Positions 42,399-51,240 of a DNA stretch of 64,000 bases are shown piece after piece. The notes beneath the pieces are model-generated. The model ran no database searches. It was not told where the DNA came from and saw nothing but the letters and a program-made list of their open reading frames with translations. The DNA is from Rugamonas apoptosis (GTDB lineage Bacteria > Pseudomonadota > Gammaproteobacteria > Burkholderiales > Burkholderiaceae_D). Position numbers and translations under genes: made by a program. Position 1 is the first letter of the stretch, and each line of letters starts with the position of its first letter. The stretch is taken from NCBI RefSeq assembly GCF_014042355.1, contig NZ_JACEZU010000001.1, positions 558,001 to 622,000 of the forward strand, in the 5' to 3' direction.

Positions 42399-42647
42399 CT
42401 ACTTCACGGGTGCCGGTTCGCTGTCCTCCGGCGCGGTGGCGGCGAGCGTGTCGACGGCGGCCGGTTCGGTGCTGTCGCCGCTGTCACTGACCAGCGCCAG
42501 CAGCGCCGTGACGAAGGTGTCGACCACGGATGGCGGGGGCGCCGCCACAGGTGACGGGCCGCCCGCCCCATCGCCGTTGCCGCCGCCACCACCGCTACCG
42601 CCGCAGGCACTCAAGGCCAACATCAAAATGAGACTGAGCTTTTTCAT
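42399..42647 (-). CDS. Small predicted lipoprotein
   Basis: This 82-aa protein, MKKLSLILMLALSACGGSGG..., has a clear lipobox (LSAC, Cys15) and a Gly-rich spacer. A Pro/Ala-rich tail with a hydrophobic patch (VVDTFVTALLALV) follows. AGGAGC lies just upstream of the ATG. It sits 27 bp after the DUF4331 gene in the same direction and 39 bp before the TPR gene, so it belongs to the same transcript. No family is recognised. Confidence 0.7.
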   Translation of the reverse strand: MKKLSLILMLALSACGGSGGGGGNGDGAGGPSPVAAPPPSVVDTFVTALLALVSDSGDSTEPAAVDTLAATAPEDSEPAPVK

Positions 42648-42674
42648 GATGCGCTCCTGTTCGGATGGACCCGG

Positions 42675-44171
42675 TTACTGTTGCGGCGAGCCGGGGATGG
42701 GCGTTTTCAGATACGGGAAGGCGGCGTTGAAGAAGCTGTCGTCCAGGTAGGCGCCGTCCGTGAAATGCAGGGCGCCGGCCGGCGCATCGCCGGGCACGCA
42801 GCCGATGTTGAGCGTGCACAGTTTGCCCATCACCACCCGCAGCGCGATGTCGACCACGTCGTCACCGGGACGGCGGCCGTTGGGGAAGCCGGCGTTGTCG
42901 CCGCCGATCACCCCCAGCCGGTTCTGCGCACCCTTCGCCAGCGGTGCGATGGCCGTATTCAGCCGCAGCATTTCGGCCGGCGTCACATGGGCCGGCTGGT
43001 TCAGGCCCTTGACCCCGGTGAGGAAGGTGGCCACCAGGTCGTTGCGGGGGAAGTTGGTGGGTGCTTTGGCGCCGGCGGCGCCGAACAGGATTTCGATCAG
43101 CGCCGGCAGCGTGGGGTTGGTGACGTAGGTGGCGAACTGGCCATCGGCCGATGGCTTGCTGCTGTTGAAGCCATCCTTGTCCTTCAGGCCGATGACCACC
43201 TCGTTCACCAGCGGCATGCCCAGGCGCGACACCTGCGTCCATGGGCCGCCCTCCTTCGAGGCCGTGCTGCCCTGGGGCGCCGGATTGAGCAGCCGTCCCT
43301 GGCGCAGGCTGGCCGTGGTCCAGCCGCCGATCACCGGGTCGGACGCGCCGGGCGCCGTCAGGCAGGCGGCGGCCACTTCCAGTTCGATGGCCGTCACATT
43401 CTTGTCGTCCAGGTCGTCGCGCGCGGCCCGTTCCGCGTTGGCGGCGAACTCGGTGGCAGGCGCCTTGATGTTGATCAGGTCGAACGTCTCGCCCAGGTTG
43501 ACGACGAACGGGTCCTTGCGCTGGCCGACGAACATGCGGCCCGGCGTGCCGCAGCCGGGGATGGTGATGTTGTACACGTGCGCGGCGGCGTAGGCGGCGT
43601 AGTCGGGAATCGACTTATTGCCGATGTTGTCGACCGGTTTGTCGAACACGGCGCCGCCCGTATCGGCATTGAGCACGGCAGTGCGGCTGCCGCCACGGCG
43701 GTCGCCGCGCACCAGGCTGACCGTGTAGGTTTCACGCACGTTCAGCCCCGGCGGATTGACGCCTGCGATGGGGCCGCCGTTGATCACCAGCGGGATCGCC
43801 ACCTGCTTGCCGCCCACGGTCAGCGTGTTGTCCTTGTTGGTGTTGGTGAAGCGGAACTGGAACGTCAGGTCTTCGCGCGCGTCGCCGTTGTTGTCGATGT
43901 GGATTTCGTACAGGGCGTTCGGGTCCATGTGGAAGAAGTTCGGGCCGCCGTAGGCATCCTGCAGCGGCACGTAGTTGGCGATCAGCGTGACGAAGCCGGC
44001 GCGGCCCGGTTCGTAGCTGCGGAACAAGTAAAAATCGGTGCCGTCGGTCTTGGGGTGTTGCGTGATGAACGGCGCTTCCCGGTGGCTGGAGGCCGCCGCC
44101 CACGGCGACCAAGCCGCCGCCACGGTGCCCAGCAGCGCCGTCGCCAGCGCCCGTTTGCTGATAGTAGACAT
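42675..44171 (-). CDS. DUF4331-family exported protein
   Basis: This 498-aa exported protein is of the DUF4331 family. After a signal sequence ending WAAA, the conserved SSHREAPFI start follows, then TDGTDFYLFRSYEP, DNNGDAREDLTFQFRF and the C-terminal GRRPGDDVVDIALRVV. The family function is unknown; members often occur next to ECF sigma factors. Three consecutive ATG codons are present (44177, 44174, 44171); the last is chosen because GAGGAGG is then 6 nt away. A candidate ECF promoter lies about 45-75 bp upstream (44216-44245). It heads the DUF4331-lipoprotein-TPR-HupE series and is divergent from the sigma factor gene. Confidence 0.9.
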   Translation of the reverse strand: MSTISKRALATALLGTVAAAWSPWAAASSHREAPFITQHPKTDGTDFYLFRSYEPGRAGFVTLIANYVPLQDAYGGPNFFHMDPNALYEIHIDNNGDAREDLTFQFRFTNTNKDNTLTVGGKQVAIPLVINGGPIAGVNPPGLNVRETYTVSLVRGDRRGGSRTAVLNADTGGAVFDKPVDNIGNKSIPDYAAYAAAHVYNITIPGCGTPGRMFVGQRKDPFVVNLGETFDLINIKAPATEFAANAERAARDDLDDKNVTAIELEVAAACLTAPGASDPVIGGWTTASLRQGRLLNPAPQGSTASKEGGPWTQVSRLGMPLVNEVVIGLKDKDGFNSSKPSADGQFATYVTNPTLPALIEILFGAAGAKAPTNFPRNDLVATFLTGVKGLNQPAHVTPAEMLRLNTAIAPLAKGAQNRLGVIGGDNAGFPNGRRPGDDVVDIALRVVMGKLCTLNIGCVPGDAPAGALHFTDGAYLDDSFFNAAFPYLKTPIPGSPQQ

Positions 44172-44215
44172 CATCATCCTCCTCGAAAGTCAGTCCAGAG
44201 TTGTGTTGCATGGAC

Positions 44216-44245
44216 TTATACGTGGCGGCGCCGGAATCGGATGCA
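44216..44245 (-). promoter_or_regulatory. Candidate ECF-type promoter of the DUF4331 operon
   Basis: On the minus strand, TGCATCC (44245-44239) is followed after 16 bp by CGTATAA (44222-44216). The spacing and the CGTATAA -10 are typical of ECF sigma promoters, and the site lies about 45 bp before the DUF4331 ATG and next to an ECF sigma gene. The assignment is by pattern only. Confidence 0.5.
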
Positions 44246-44323
44246 GATTTGATGTGGCGCCCCGCCGGCTGGCAAAAGTGTGATATTTTTGTCAGCATCC
44301 CTCCGCCCGCGCAAAGGCCAGCC

Positions 44324-44914
44324 GTGTCCTCCGCCGCCCAAGCACCCGACCCCGTCCAGCTGCGCCGCTGGCTGCAGGACGCCGCCCATGGCGACGCCCA
44401 GGCTTTCCGCGCCTTATACGACGCTACCTCCGCGAAACTGTTTGGCTTCGCGCTGCGTATATTGCATAAACGCGAGCTGGCCGAGGATGTGTTGCAGGAG
44501 AGCTTTGTCGCCATCTGGCACAACGCCGCCAGCTACCAGAGCCAGCTTGCCGCCCCCATGACGTGGCTGACCACCATCGTGCGCAACAAGGCGTTCGACT
44601 TGCTGCGCCGCAGTGACGCCACGGTGGAAATCGACAGCGACCCCTTTGCCACCGACGTGATGAACGCATTGCAGGATCCCCATGCCACCCCACCCGACGT
44701 GCTGCAGCTGAGCAGCGAGGCGCGGGCGCTGGCCCGCTGCCTGGCCGCGCTGGAAGGCATGCAGCGGCAAGCGATCGGGCTGGCCTATTTTCACGACCTG
44801 TCGCACAGCGAGGTGGCGCATCAGCTGGCGCTGCCCGTGGGCACGGTGAAAACATGGATACGGCGTGGACTGGAGCGCTTGCGGCGCTGCCTGGCGCAGC
44901 GGGAGCGCACATGA
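44324..44914 (+). CDS. ECF-subfamily RNA polymerase sigma factor (SigK-like)
   Basis: This 196-aa sigma factor has region 2 (about 25-95, FRALYDATSAKLFGFALRIL, LAEDVLQESFVAIW, TWLTTIVRNKAFDLLRR) and region 4 (about 135-190, RQAIGLAYFHDLSHSEVAHQL and PVGTVKTWIRRGLERLR). It is of the type paired with RskA-like anti-sigma factors. The GTG at 44324 is preferred because AAAGG lies just upstream and the sequence then starts close to region 2; an upstream in-frame start near 44201 would give a poor N-terminus. It overlaps the anti-sigma gene by 4 bp (ATGA). It probably drives the divergent DUF4331 operon and its own transcription. Confidence 0.9.
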   Translation: MSSAAQAPDPVQLRRWLQDAAHGDAQAFRALYDATSAKLFGFALRILHKRELAEDVLQESFVAIWHNAASYQSQLAAPMTWLTTIVRNKAFDLLRRSDATVEIDSDPFATDVMNALQDPHATPPDVLQLSSEARALARCLAALEGMQRQAIGLAYFHDLSHSEVAHQLALPVGTVKTWIRRGLERLRRCLAQRERT

Positions 44915-45621
44915 AGATCGGCGGCAACGACAATTTGCGCGAGCAGTTGGCGGCCGAATACGTGCTGGGCACCTTGCGCGGCGGCGCGCGCCGCCGCTTC
45001 GAGCACTGGCTGACGACCGACGCGGCCCTGCGCCGCGCCGTGGCCGAGTGGCAGGACCGGCTGGCGCCGCTGGCAGAATTCACGCCCGCGCAGGCGCCAC
45101 GGCCGCAGGTATGGCAGGGCATCACGCGGCGCCTGCAACTGCCCGCGCCGGCGCCGGCCTGGGCTTTCTGGCGCCAGCCGCCGCTGGCGTTCTGGCGCGG
45201 ACTGGGGCTGGCTTCAAGCGCGTTGGCGGCGCTGCTGGTGGTGGTGCTGGCGCTGGTGCTCAATGGGCGAGCGGAGGCGCCGGTGATTAACTATGTGGCC
45301 ACGCTGGCCGATGCGCAGGCCCATCCGGCGCTGCTGCTCACCGCCGACAGTCGCCATCGCGCGTTGACGGTGCGGCTGCTCACGGCCGCGCCGGTGGCGG
45401 CCGACCGCTCGTTGCAATTGTGGGCCGTGCCGCACCAGGGCGCGCCCCGTTCGCTGGGCGTGCTGGCCGGGCGCGACAACCGGCTGGCGCTGCCGGCCAA
45501 CGCCATCGGCGAGGATGTGGCGCTGCTGGCCGTGAGCCTTGAACCGAAGGGCGGTTCGCCCGATCCGCACGGCCCCAGCGGGCCGATACTGTACCAAGGA
45601 CCATGGGTACGCGTCTTGTAG
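44911..45621 (+). CDS. RskA-family membrane anti-sigma factor
   Basis: This 236-aa protein has an N-terminal cytoplasmic sigma-binding domain (about 1-75, LREQLAAEYVLGTLRGGARRRFEHWL), one membrane helix (about 98-120, ASSALAALLVVVLALVL) and a periplasmic RskA C-terminal domain (about 125-236, with RSLQLWAVPHQGAPRSLGVL). It holds the co-encoded ECF sigma factor inactive until an envelope signal causes its proteolysis. The ATG at 44911 overlaps the sigma stop, so production is coupled. No zinc-binding HxxxCxxC is present, as usual in the RskA group. Confidence 0.9.
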   Translation: MKIGGNDNLREQLAAEYVLGTLRGGARRRFEHWLTTDAALRRAVAEWQDRLAPLAEFTPAQAPRPQVWQGITRRLQLPAPAPAWAFWRQPPLAFWRGLGLASSALAALLVVVLALVLNGRAEAPVINYVATLADAQAHPALLLTADSRHRALTVRLLTAAPVAADRSLQLWAVPHQGAPRSLGVLAGRDNRLALPANAIGEDVALLAVSLEPKGGSPDPHGPSGPILYQGPWVRVL

Positions 45622-45771
45622 GATAGGTTGTGCGGGGCCCGCCTGGCCATGATCGGATCGGGAACCGGCGGCCCGCCACGCGCGTCGGGAAAAATTGCTA
45701 TCATCGTTGCAGCCCCCGGAGCCGCACCTTGATGCATGCCCGGCCCTGCAACCGATATCGACCGAGCCGCC

Positions 45772-46194
45772 ATGACCGAAAAAAAACCCACCCCCGCCTA
45801 TTTCAACCAGATCGGCGCCGGCACGTTGCCGGCCTATCTGGGCATCGTCGTCACCGACGTGAGCGAAGGCAGCGTCACGGCCGAATTCGAGGTCACGCCC
45901 CAGCACCTGGCGCCCAACGGCTACCTGCACGCGGGCAGCGTCGTCACGCTGGCCGACACGGCTTGCGGCTACGCCTGCGTGGCCCACCTGCCGGAAGGCG
46001 CGTCCAGTTTCACCACCATCGAACTGAAGTCCAACCACCTGGGCACGGCGCGCGAGGGAACGGTGGTGGCCACCGCCTCCGTGGTCCACCTGGGCAAGAC
46101 CACCCAGGTATGGGATGCGACCGTGCGCAACAAGGCCAGCGGCAAGACCATGGCGCTGTTCCGCTGTACGCAAATGGTGCTGTACCCGAAATAA
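45772..46194 (+). CDS. PaaI-like hotdog thioesterase
   Basis: This 140-aa hotdog-fold protein resembles the PaaI/YbdB thioesterases that hydrolyse acyl- or aryl-CoA esters. The segment HLAPNGYLHAGSVVTLADTACGYA contains the conserved HxGxxxTLADxA catalytic pattern, and TIELKSNHLG forms the next conserved strand. ATG at 45772 (MTEKKPTPAYF) is preferred; an in-frame ATG at 45736 would add 12 residues with no family similarity. It lies 9 bp before the globin/DUF3034 gene, but any functional link is unclear. Confidence 0.88.
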   Translation: MTEKKPTPAYFNQIGAGTLPAYLGIVVTDVSEGSVTAEFEVTPQHLAPNGYLHAGSVVTLADTACGYACVAHLPEGASSFTTIELKSNHLGTAREGTVVATASVVHLGKTTQVWDATVRNKASGKTMALFRCTQMVLYPK

Positions 46195-46203
46195 GGAGCC
46201 AGG

Positions 46204-47508
46204 ATGCGCAGATCGACCCCGCTGGCGGGATTGGCCCTGCTGCTGTCGGCCACGCTGGCCACGGCGCAGACGCCAGCCCGGGATGATGCCGTCTACCGTG
46301 GCCTGGGCGGCCAGCAGGGCATCCAGAAGATCGTCGCCACCTTCATCCCGCTGGTGCTGGCCGATCCCGTGATCCGCGACAGCTTCGAGGATTTCGACAT
46401 GGAGCAGGTGGCCAAGCGCCTGGCCGACCAGTTCTGCGAAGTGAGCGGCGGCCCGTGCACCTACACCGGCAAGTACCGCGACAAGACCATGGACGGCGTG
46501 GGCACCGTGCGCGACATGGTGACCGTGCACCAGGACTTGAAGATCACGGATGCCCAGTTCAACGCGCTGGCCGAGGATCTGCAACTGGCCATGGCGCGCA
46601 ACCAGGTGCCCAACGGCGTGGCCAACCGCTTGATCGGCAGGTTGGCGCCGATGCGGTCCATGATCGTCACCGCCCGCGCCGGCGGGGCCCGGCCGGATCT
46701 GGGCAAGTTGCTGGCCACGGGCGGCGTCAGCCAGCTGGAAGGCGCGGCCGGCGGTGGCCTCACGCCGTGGGCCCTGATCGGCGGCTACGGCACCCGCGAC
46801 AGCTGGGGCGCCAACGCCCATTACACGTGGGTGCGCACCCAGGATTACGCGCTGGGCAGCGGCGGCGTGGCCGTGGGGCTGGCCGACCGGCTGGAATTGT
46901 CGCTGGCCGAGCAGACCTTCGCGGGCAGCCTGGCGCCACTGGACCGGCTGCGGCTGCGCCAGCAGATCGTCGGCCTCAAGCTGCGCGTGGCCGGCGACGC
47001 CGTGTATGGGCAGGACAGCCTGATGCCGCAATTGGCCATCGGTGTGCTCTACAAGCGCGATAAGGGTGTGGGCGGCCTGGGCGCGCTGGGCGTGACGGAC
47101 GTGCGCCAGCTGGGCGCGCGCGACGACCATGGCTATGACTACTACGTGGCGGCCACCAAGCTGCTGCTGGAACAGAGCCTGCTGTTGAACGGTACCGTGC
47201 GCGCCACCCGCGCCAACCAGATGGGCTTATTGGGCTTTGGCGGCGACCGTGGCGACAGCATGCGGTTGATGCCGGAAGTGTCGCTGGCCTGGCTGGCCGA
47301 CCGCAAGCTGGTGCTGGGCGTGGAGTACCGCCGCAAACCGCACAACCTGAGCGTGGATAATGAAAAGGCGTATTACGACGCCTTCGTGGCCTGGTTCCCG
47401 AATAAGCATGTGTCGGTGACGGCGGCCTACGCGGTGCTGGGCGACATCACCGTGTTCAACCCGGTGCGCCAGCGCGGCCCCTACCTGTCGTTGCAGGCGG
47501 GCTTCTGA
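46204..47508 (+). CDS. Exported truncated hemoglobin fused to a DUF3034 beta-barrel
   Basis: This single 434-aa frame has a signal peptide (about 1-22, ending ATAQ), then a group-1-like truncated globin domain (about 28-150: VYRGLGGQQGIQKIVATF, GGPCTYTG, the proximal His in MVTVHQDLKI). The DUF3034 domain follows (about 160-434: GGVSQLEGAAGGGLTPWALI, many alternating strands, terminal Phe in LSLQAGF). DUF3034 looks like an outer-membrane barrel. A globin tethered to such a barrel would place heme in the periplasm; binding of O2, NO or heme transfer is speculation. I know these as separate genes in related bacteria, so the fusion is unusual. GGAG lies just before the ATG. It ends at a bidirectional terminator. 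Confidence 0.82.
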   Translation: MRRSTPLAGLALLLSATLATAQTPARDDAVYRGLGGQQGIQKIVATFIPLVLADPVIRDSFEDFDMEQVAKRLADQFCEVSGGPCTYTGKYRDKTMDGVGTVRDMVTVHQDLKITDAQFNALAEDLQLAMARNQVPNGVANRLIGRLAPMRSMIVTARAGGARPDLGKLLATGGVSQLEGAAGGGLTPWALIGGYGTRDSWGANAHYTWVRTQDYALGSGGVAVGLADRLELSLAEQTFAGSLAPLDRLRLRQQIVGLKLRVAGDAVYGQDSLMPQLAIGVLYKRDKGVGGLGALGVTDVRQLGARDDHGYDYYVAATKLLLEQSLLLNGTVRATRANQMGLLGFGGDRGDSMRLMPEVSLAWLADRKLVLGVEYRRKPHNLSVDNEKAYYDAFVAWFPNKHVSVTAAYAVLGDITVFNPVRQRGPYLSLQAGF

Positions 47509-47512
47509 CGTA

Positions 47513-47537
47513 AAAAAGGAGCCGGCGGCTCCTTTTT
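47513..47537. terminator. Bidirectional terminator
   Basis: AAAAAGGAGCC pairs with GGCTCCTTTTT across a three-base loop, with A/T runs on both sides. It lies between the convergent globin/DUF3034 gene and the TlpA-like gene and can serve both. Confidence 0.85.
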
Positions 47538-47549
47538 CCTGTCTTTTGC

Positions 47550-48071
47550 TTATCCCTGCAAGGCTTTTTCCAGCAGCTTGTGCAGCGCCGGGAATTCCGG
47601 CTGGCCCACGTAGCGCTTGAGGATCTTGCCATCCTTGTCGATGACGAAGGTGGTGGGCGTCATGGCCACGTTGCCGTAGGCCTTGGCCGCGTCGCCGGCC
47701 ACGTCCAGCGCCACCTTGAACGGCAGCTGGCGCGTTTCGGCGTAGTTGACGACGTAGTTGGGTGGGTCGTCCTTCATGGCCACGGCCACGAATTCCAGTC
47801 CCTGCGACTTGTATTTATTGTACGTTTCCACCATCTGCGGCATCTCGGCCACGCAGGTGGCGCAGGAAGTGGCCCAGAAATTGACCATCACCACCTTGCC
47901 ATGCAGGCTGTCCGGCGAAATCTTCTCGCCCTTGATGCTCATGAACGTGACGGCGGGCGCGCTGCTGCGCTGGTTCAGCGTGGCATAAGCGGCCAGGCCG
48001 GCGCCAGCCAGCAGCACGGCGGCCAGCGCGGGCTTGAGCCAGGCCTTGGAGGAGGAAGTTGTCGCTTGCAT
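47550..48071 (-). CDS. TlpA/ResA-like thioredoxin-fold protein
   Basis: This 173-aa protein has an N-terminal membrane anchor or uncleaved signal (about 12-32) and a periplasmic thioredoxin-like domain (about 40-170). The redox motif is CATC in FWATSCATCVAEMP, with Ser where most relatives have Trp before the first Cys. The AhpC/TSA-type insertion and PTTFVIDKDGKI (cis-Pro loop) are present. It probably reduces disulfides in the periplasm, for example in cytochrome c or copper-protein maturation, but no partner genes are adjacent. The ATG has no strong ribosome site. Confidence 0.9.
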   Translation of the reverse strand: MQATTSSSKAWLKPALAAVLLAGAGLAAYATLNQRSSAPAVTFMSIKGEKISPDSLHGKVVMVNFWATSCATCVAEMPQMVETYNKYKSQGLEFVAVAMKDDPPNYVVNYAETRQLPFKVALDVAGDAAKAYGNVAMTPTTFVIDKDGKILKRYVGQPEFPALHKLLEKALQG

Positions 48072-48178
48072 GGTCGGAATCGGCTACGTTGGGCTGCGAG
48101 TTCAGGTACGGGCCATTATAGACCCGTATTCTTAAGCGTGCCTTGCGGGCCGGATGGCACTTGCCGGGCTGACTGGCC

Positions 48179-49460
<1,282 letters not shown>

Positions 49461-49507
49461 TTATAGTGCAATGGCCGCGCCCGCCCCACAAGCGCTGTAA
49501 AAAATGC

Positions 49508-49858
49508 TTACATTTGCAGCACATTGCGCAGCCAGCGCAACTGGCCGCCGTCGATGGCCACCACGTCGAAGCGGCATGGCGGCAGCGTGGCGCAGCGCAG
49601 CAGGTAGGCCTGGGCCGCGCGCACCATGCGGCGCTGCTTATGCGGCGTGATGCTGGCGGCGGCCCCACCGTGGCGGGTGTCGGCCCGGCGCCGCACTTCG
49701 ATGAACACCAGGTGGGCGCCGTCGCGCATGATCAGGTCGATCTCGCCGCCCTTGCACAGGAAATTGCGGGTCACCAGCGTCAAGCCGTGCCGGCTCAGGT
49801 GGGCCAGCGCCTCGTCTTCGCCCTCCATGCCCAGTTGCTGGCGCTCGGTGCGGGCCAC
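49508..49858 (-). CDS. yraN: UPF0102 / YraN-family putative endonuclease
   Basis: This 116-aa protein belongs to the YraN family, with the Holliday-resolvase-like nuclease core visible as GEDEALAHLSRHGL (Glu), GGEIDLIMRDG (E and D) and VFIEVRRRAD (E-x-R/K). The role is presumed in DNA repair or recombination. It follows the lpoA-like gene by 7 bp and precedes diaA, the standard order. Confidence 0.93.
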   Translation of the reverse strand: MARTERQQLGMEGEDEALAHLSRHGLTLVTRNFLCKGGEIDLIMRDGAHLVFIEVRRRADTRHGGAAASITPHKQRRMVRAAQAYLLRCATLPPCRFDVVAIDGGQLRWLRNVLQM

Positions 49859-49865
49859 GGCGCGC

Positions 49866-51230
49866 TCACGGGGTGACCGGTTGCGGCACGCCGTTCTTGT
49901 ACACGGCGGCCTGCTCGACGCGCTCGAAACTGGCCGGCCCCAGGCCGAAGCTGACCGTCAGCCGGCCCGTCACGCCATCGAGCTGGAAGCGCACGCCGGA
50001 GTGGCGGCCGATCTCACGCGCCACCCGGTAGGCGTCGATGCCCAGCGCGTACAGCCGTTCCAGGTCGGCCGCGCCGGGCTTGCGTTCCTCGGGCTGGGGC
50101 GGATGAGGATAAATCATCACGGCCGGATGGTCGGCCTGCAGCTGCCACGGCAAGTCCAGCAGCCGCACGCCATCCAGTTCCCGGTTGGGGAAGCTGTTGC
50201 CGTTGCCGGGATTGAGCGCGGACGTGCCGTAGATGGGCAGCGCCTGCGGCAGCGCGCCGTCGAGCGCGCCGCGCAACTGGCGGGTCTGGGCCGCGTCCAG
50301 CGCCGCGAACAGCAGGCCGGGCGGGTCCGATTGCAGGCGGGCGCGCAGCTGCACCAGTTCCGGGTCGTTCAGGTAGCCGTTGCTCGCGCCCAGCTCGACC
50401 GTCCTGACGGCCAGCCCCTGGCGTTGCCACTGGGCGGCGAAGGCGGCGGCGCTGCGGCGCTGCCAGTGCGTACTGGTGGTCAGCACTAGTGCGCTGGCGC
50501 CCGGTTGCTCGGTGGCGGCCCAGTTGGCGGCCTGGCGCGCCTCCTCCTCGATCGACAGCCCCATGGCCAGCATGCGGGCCGGCAGCGGCGGCTGGCCCGG
50601 CGTGCCGTAGCCTTCCGGCGTGTTGAGGGCGATGGTGGGCTTGCGCAGCAGCGGGCTGGCGGCCAGCGCGCCGACGGCGGAGCGGCCCAGCGGGCCCACC
50701 ACCAGGTCCGAGCGCTCCTGGGCGCTGGCGTAGCTGGCCAGCACGTCGTCGGTGGCGTCTCCCGTGTCGGTGACGGTGACGGTGACGCCGTCGCGGTCGC
50801 GCTCCCAGGCGGCCAGGAAACCCGCCTTGACGGCGGTGGCGGCCTGGCCCAGCGTGTCCGAGCGCAGCGGCAGCAGCAGCGACAAGCGCAGCGGCGTATT
50901 GGAGGGGATGGCGTCCATGTCGGCCGCCGGGGCGGTGGCGGCCGACATGGACGATAACGATGGCAGGGCCGTTCCTGTCGTGCCGGTGGCGCCGGACGGG
51001 CCGCCGGCGCCGGGCATGGCGACGGCGAAGGTTTCGGCCGGCGCTGGCGGCGTTTCGGGGGCGGGCCGGGGCGCCGGCCGCGTGGCGCCAGCGGGAGCCG
51101 GGCTGGTCACCGGGCTTGTAATTGAGGTGATAGGCGCGCACAATCGGCCGGGCGCGCCGCAGGGCGTGCTGCAGCCGGCCAACGTGGCCGCCATGCCCAG
51201 CACCAGTAATCTGACACTCTTAGCCAGCAT
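49866..51230 (-). CDS. lpoA: LpoA-like penicillin-binding-protein activator lipoprotein
   Basis: This 454-aa lipoprotein has a lipobox (LAGC), a Pro/Ala/Thr-rich linker (about 35-120), and a C-terminal periplasmic-binding-like domain of the LppC/LpoA family (about 125-454: LRLSLLLPLRSDTLGQAATAV, then LVVGPLGRSAVGAL). It is expected to be an outer-membrane partner that stimulates peptidoglycan synthase PBP1A. It lacks the N-terminal TPR domain of E. coli LpoA, as is common outside gammaproteobacteria. ATG at 51230 is preceded by GGGGGTAGG. Its start lies only 10 bp from that of rsmI on the other strand. Confidence 0.88.
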   Translation of the reverse strand: MLAKSVRLLVLGMAATLAGCSTPCGAPGRLCAPITSITSPVTSPAPAGATRPAPRPAPETPPAPAETFAVAMPGAGGPSGATGTTGTALPSLSSMSAATAPAADMDAIPSNTPLRLSLLLPLRSDTLGQAATAVKAGFLAAWERDRDGVTVTVTDTGDATDDVLASYASAQERSDLVVGPLGRSAVGALAASPLLRKPTIALNTPEGYGTPGQPPLPARMLAMGLSIEEEARQAANWAATEQPGASALVLTTSTHWQRRSAAAFAAQWQRQGLAVRTVELGASNGYLNDPELVQLRARLQSDPPGLLFAALDAAQTRQLRGALDGALPQALPIYGTSALNPGNGNSFPNRELDGVRLLDLPWQLQADHPAVMIYPHPPQPEERKPGAADLERLYALGIDAYRVAREIGRHSGVRFQLDGVTGRLTVSFGLGPASFERVEQAAVYKNGVPQPVTP

Positions 51231-51240
51231 CCTACCCCCA

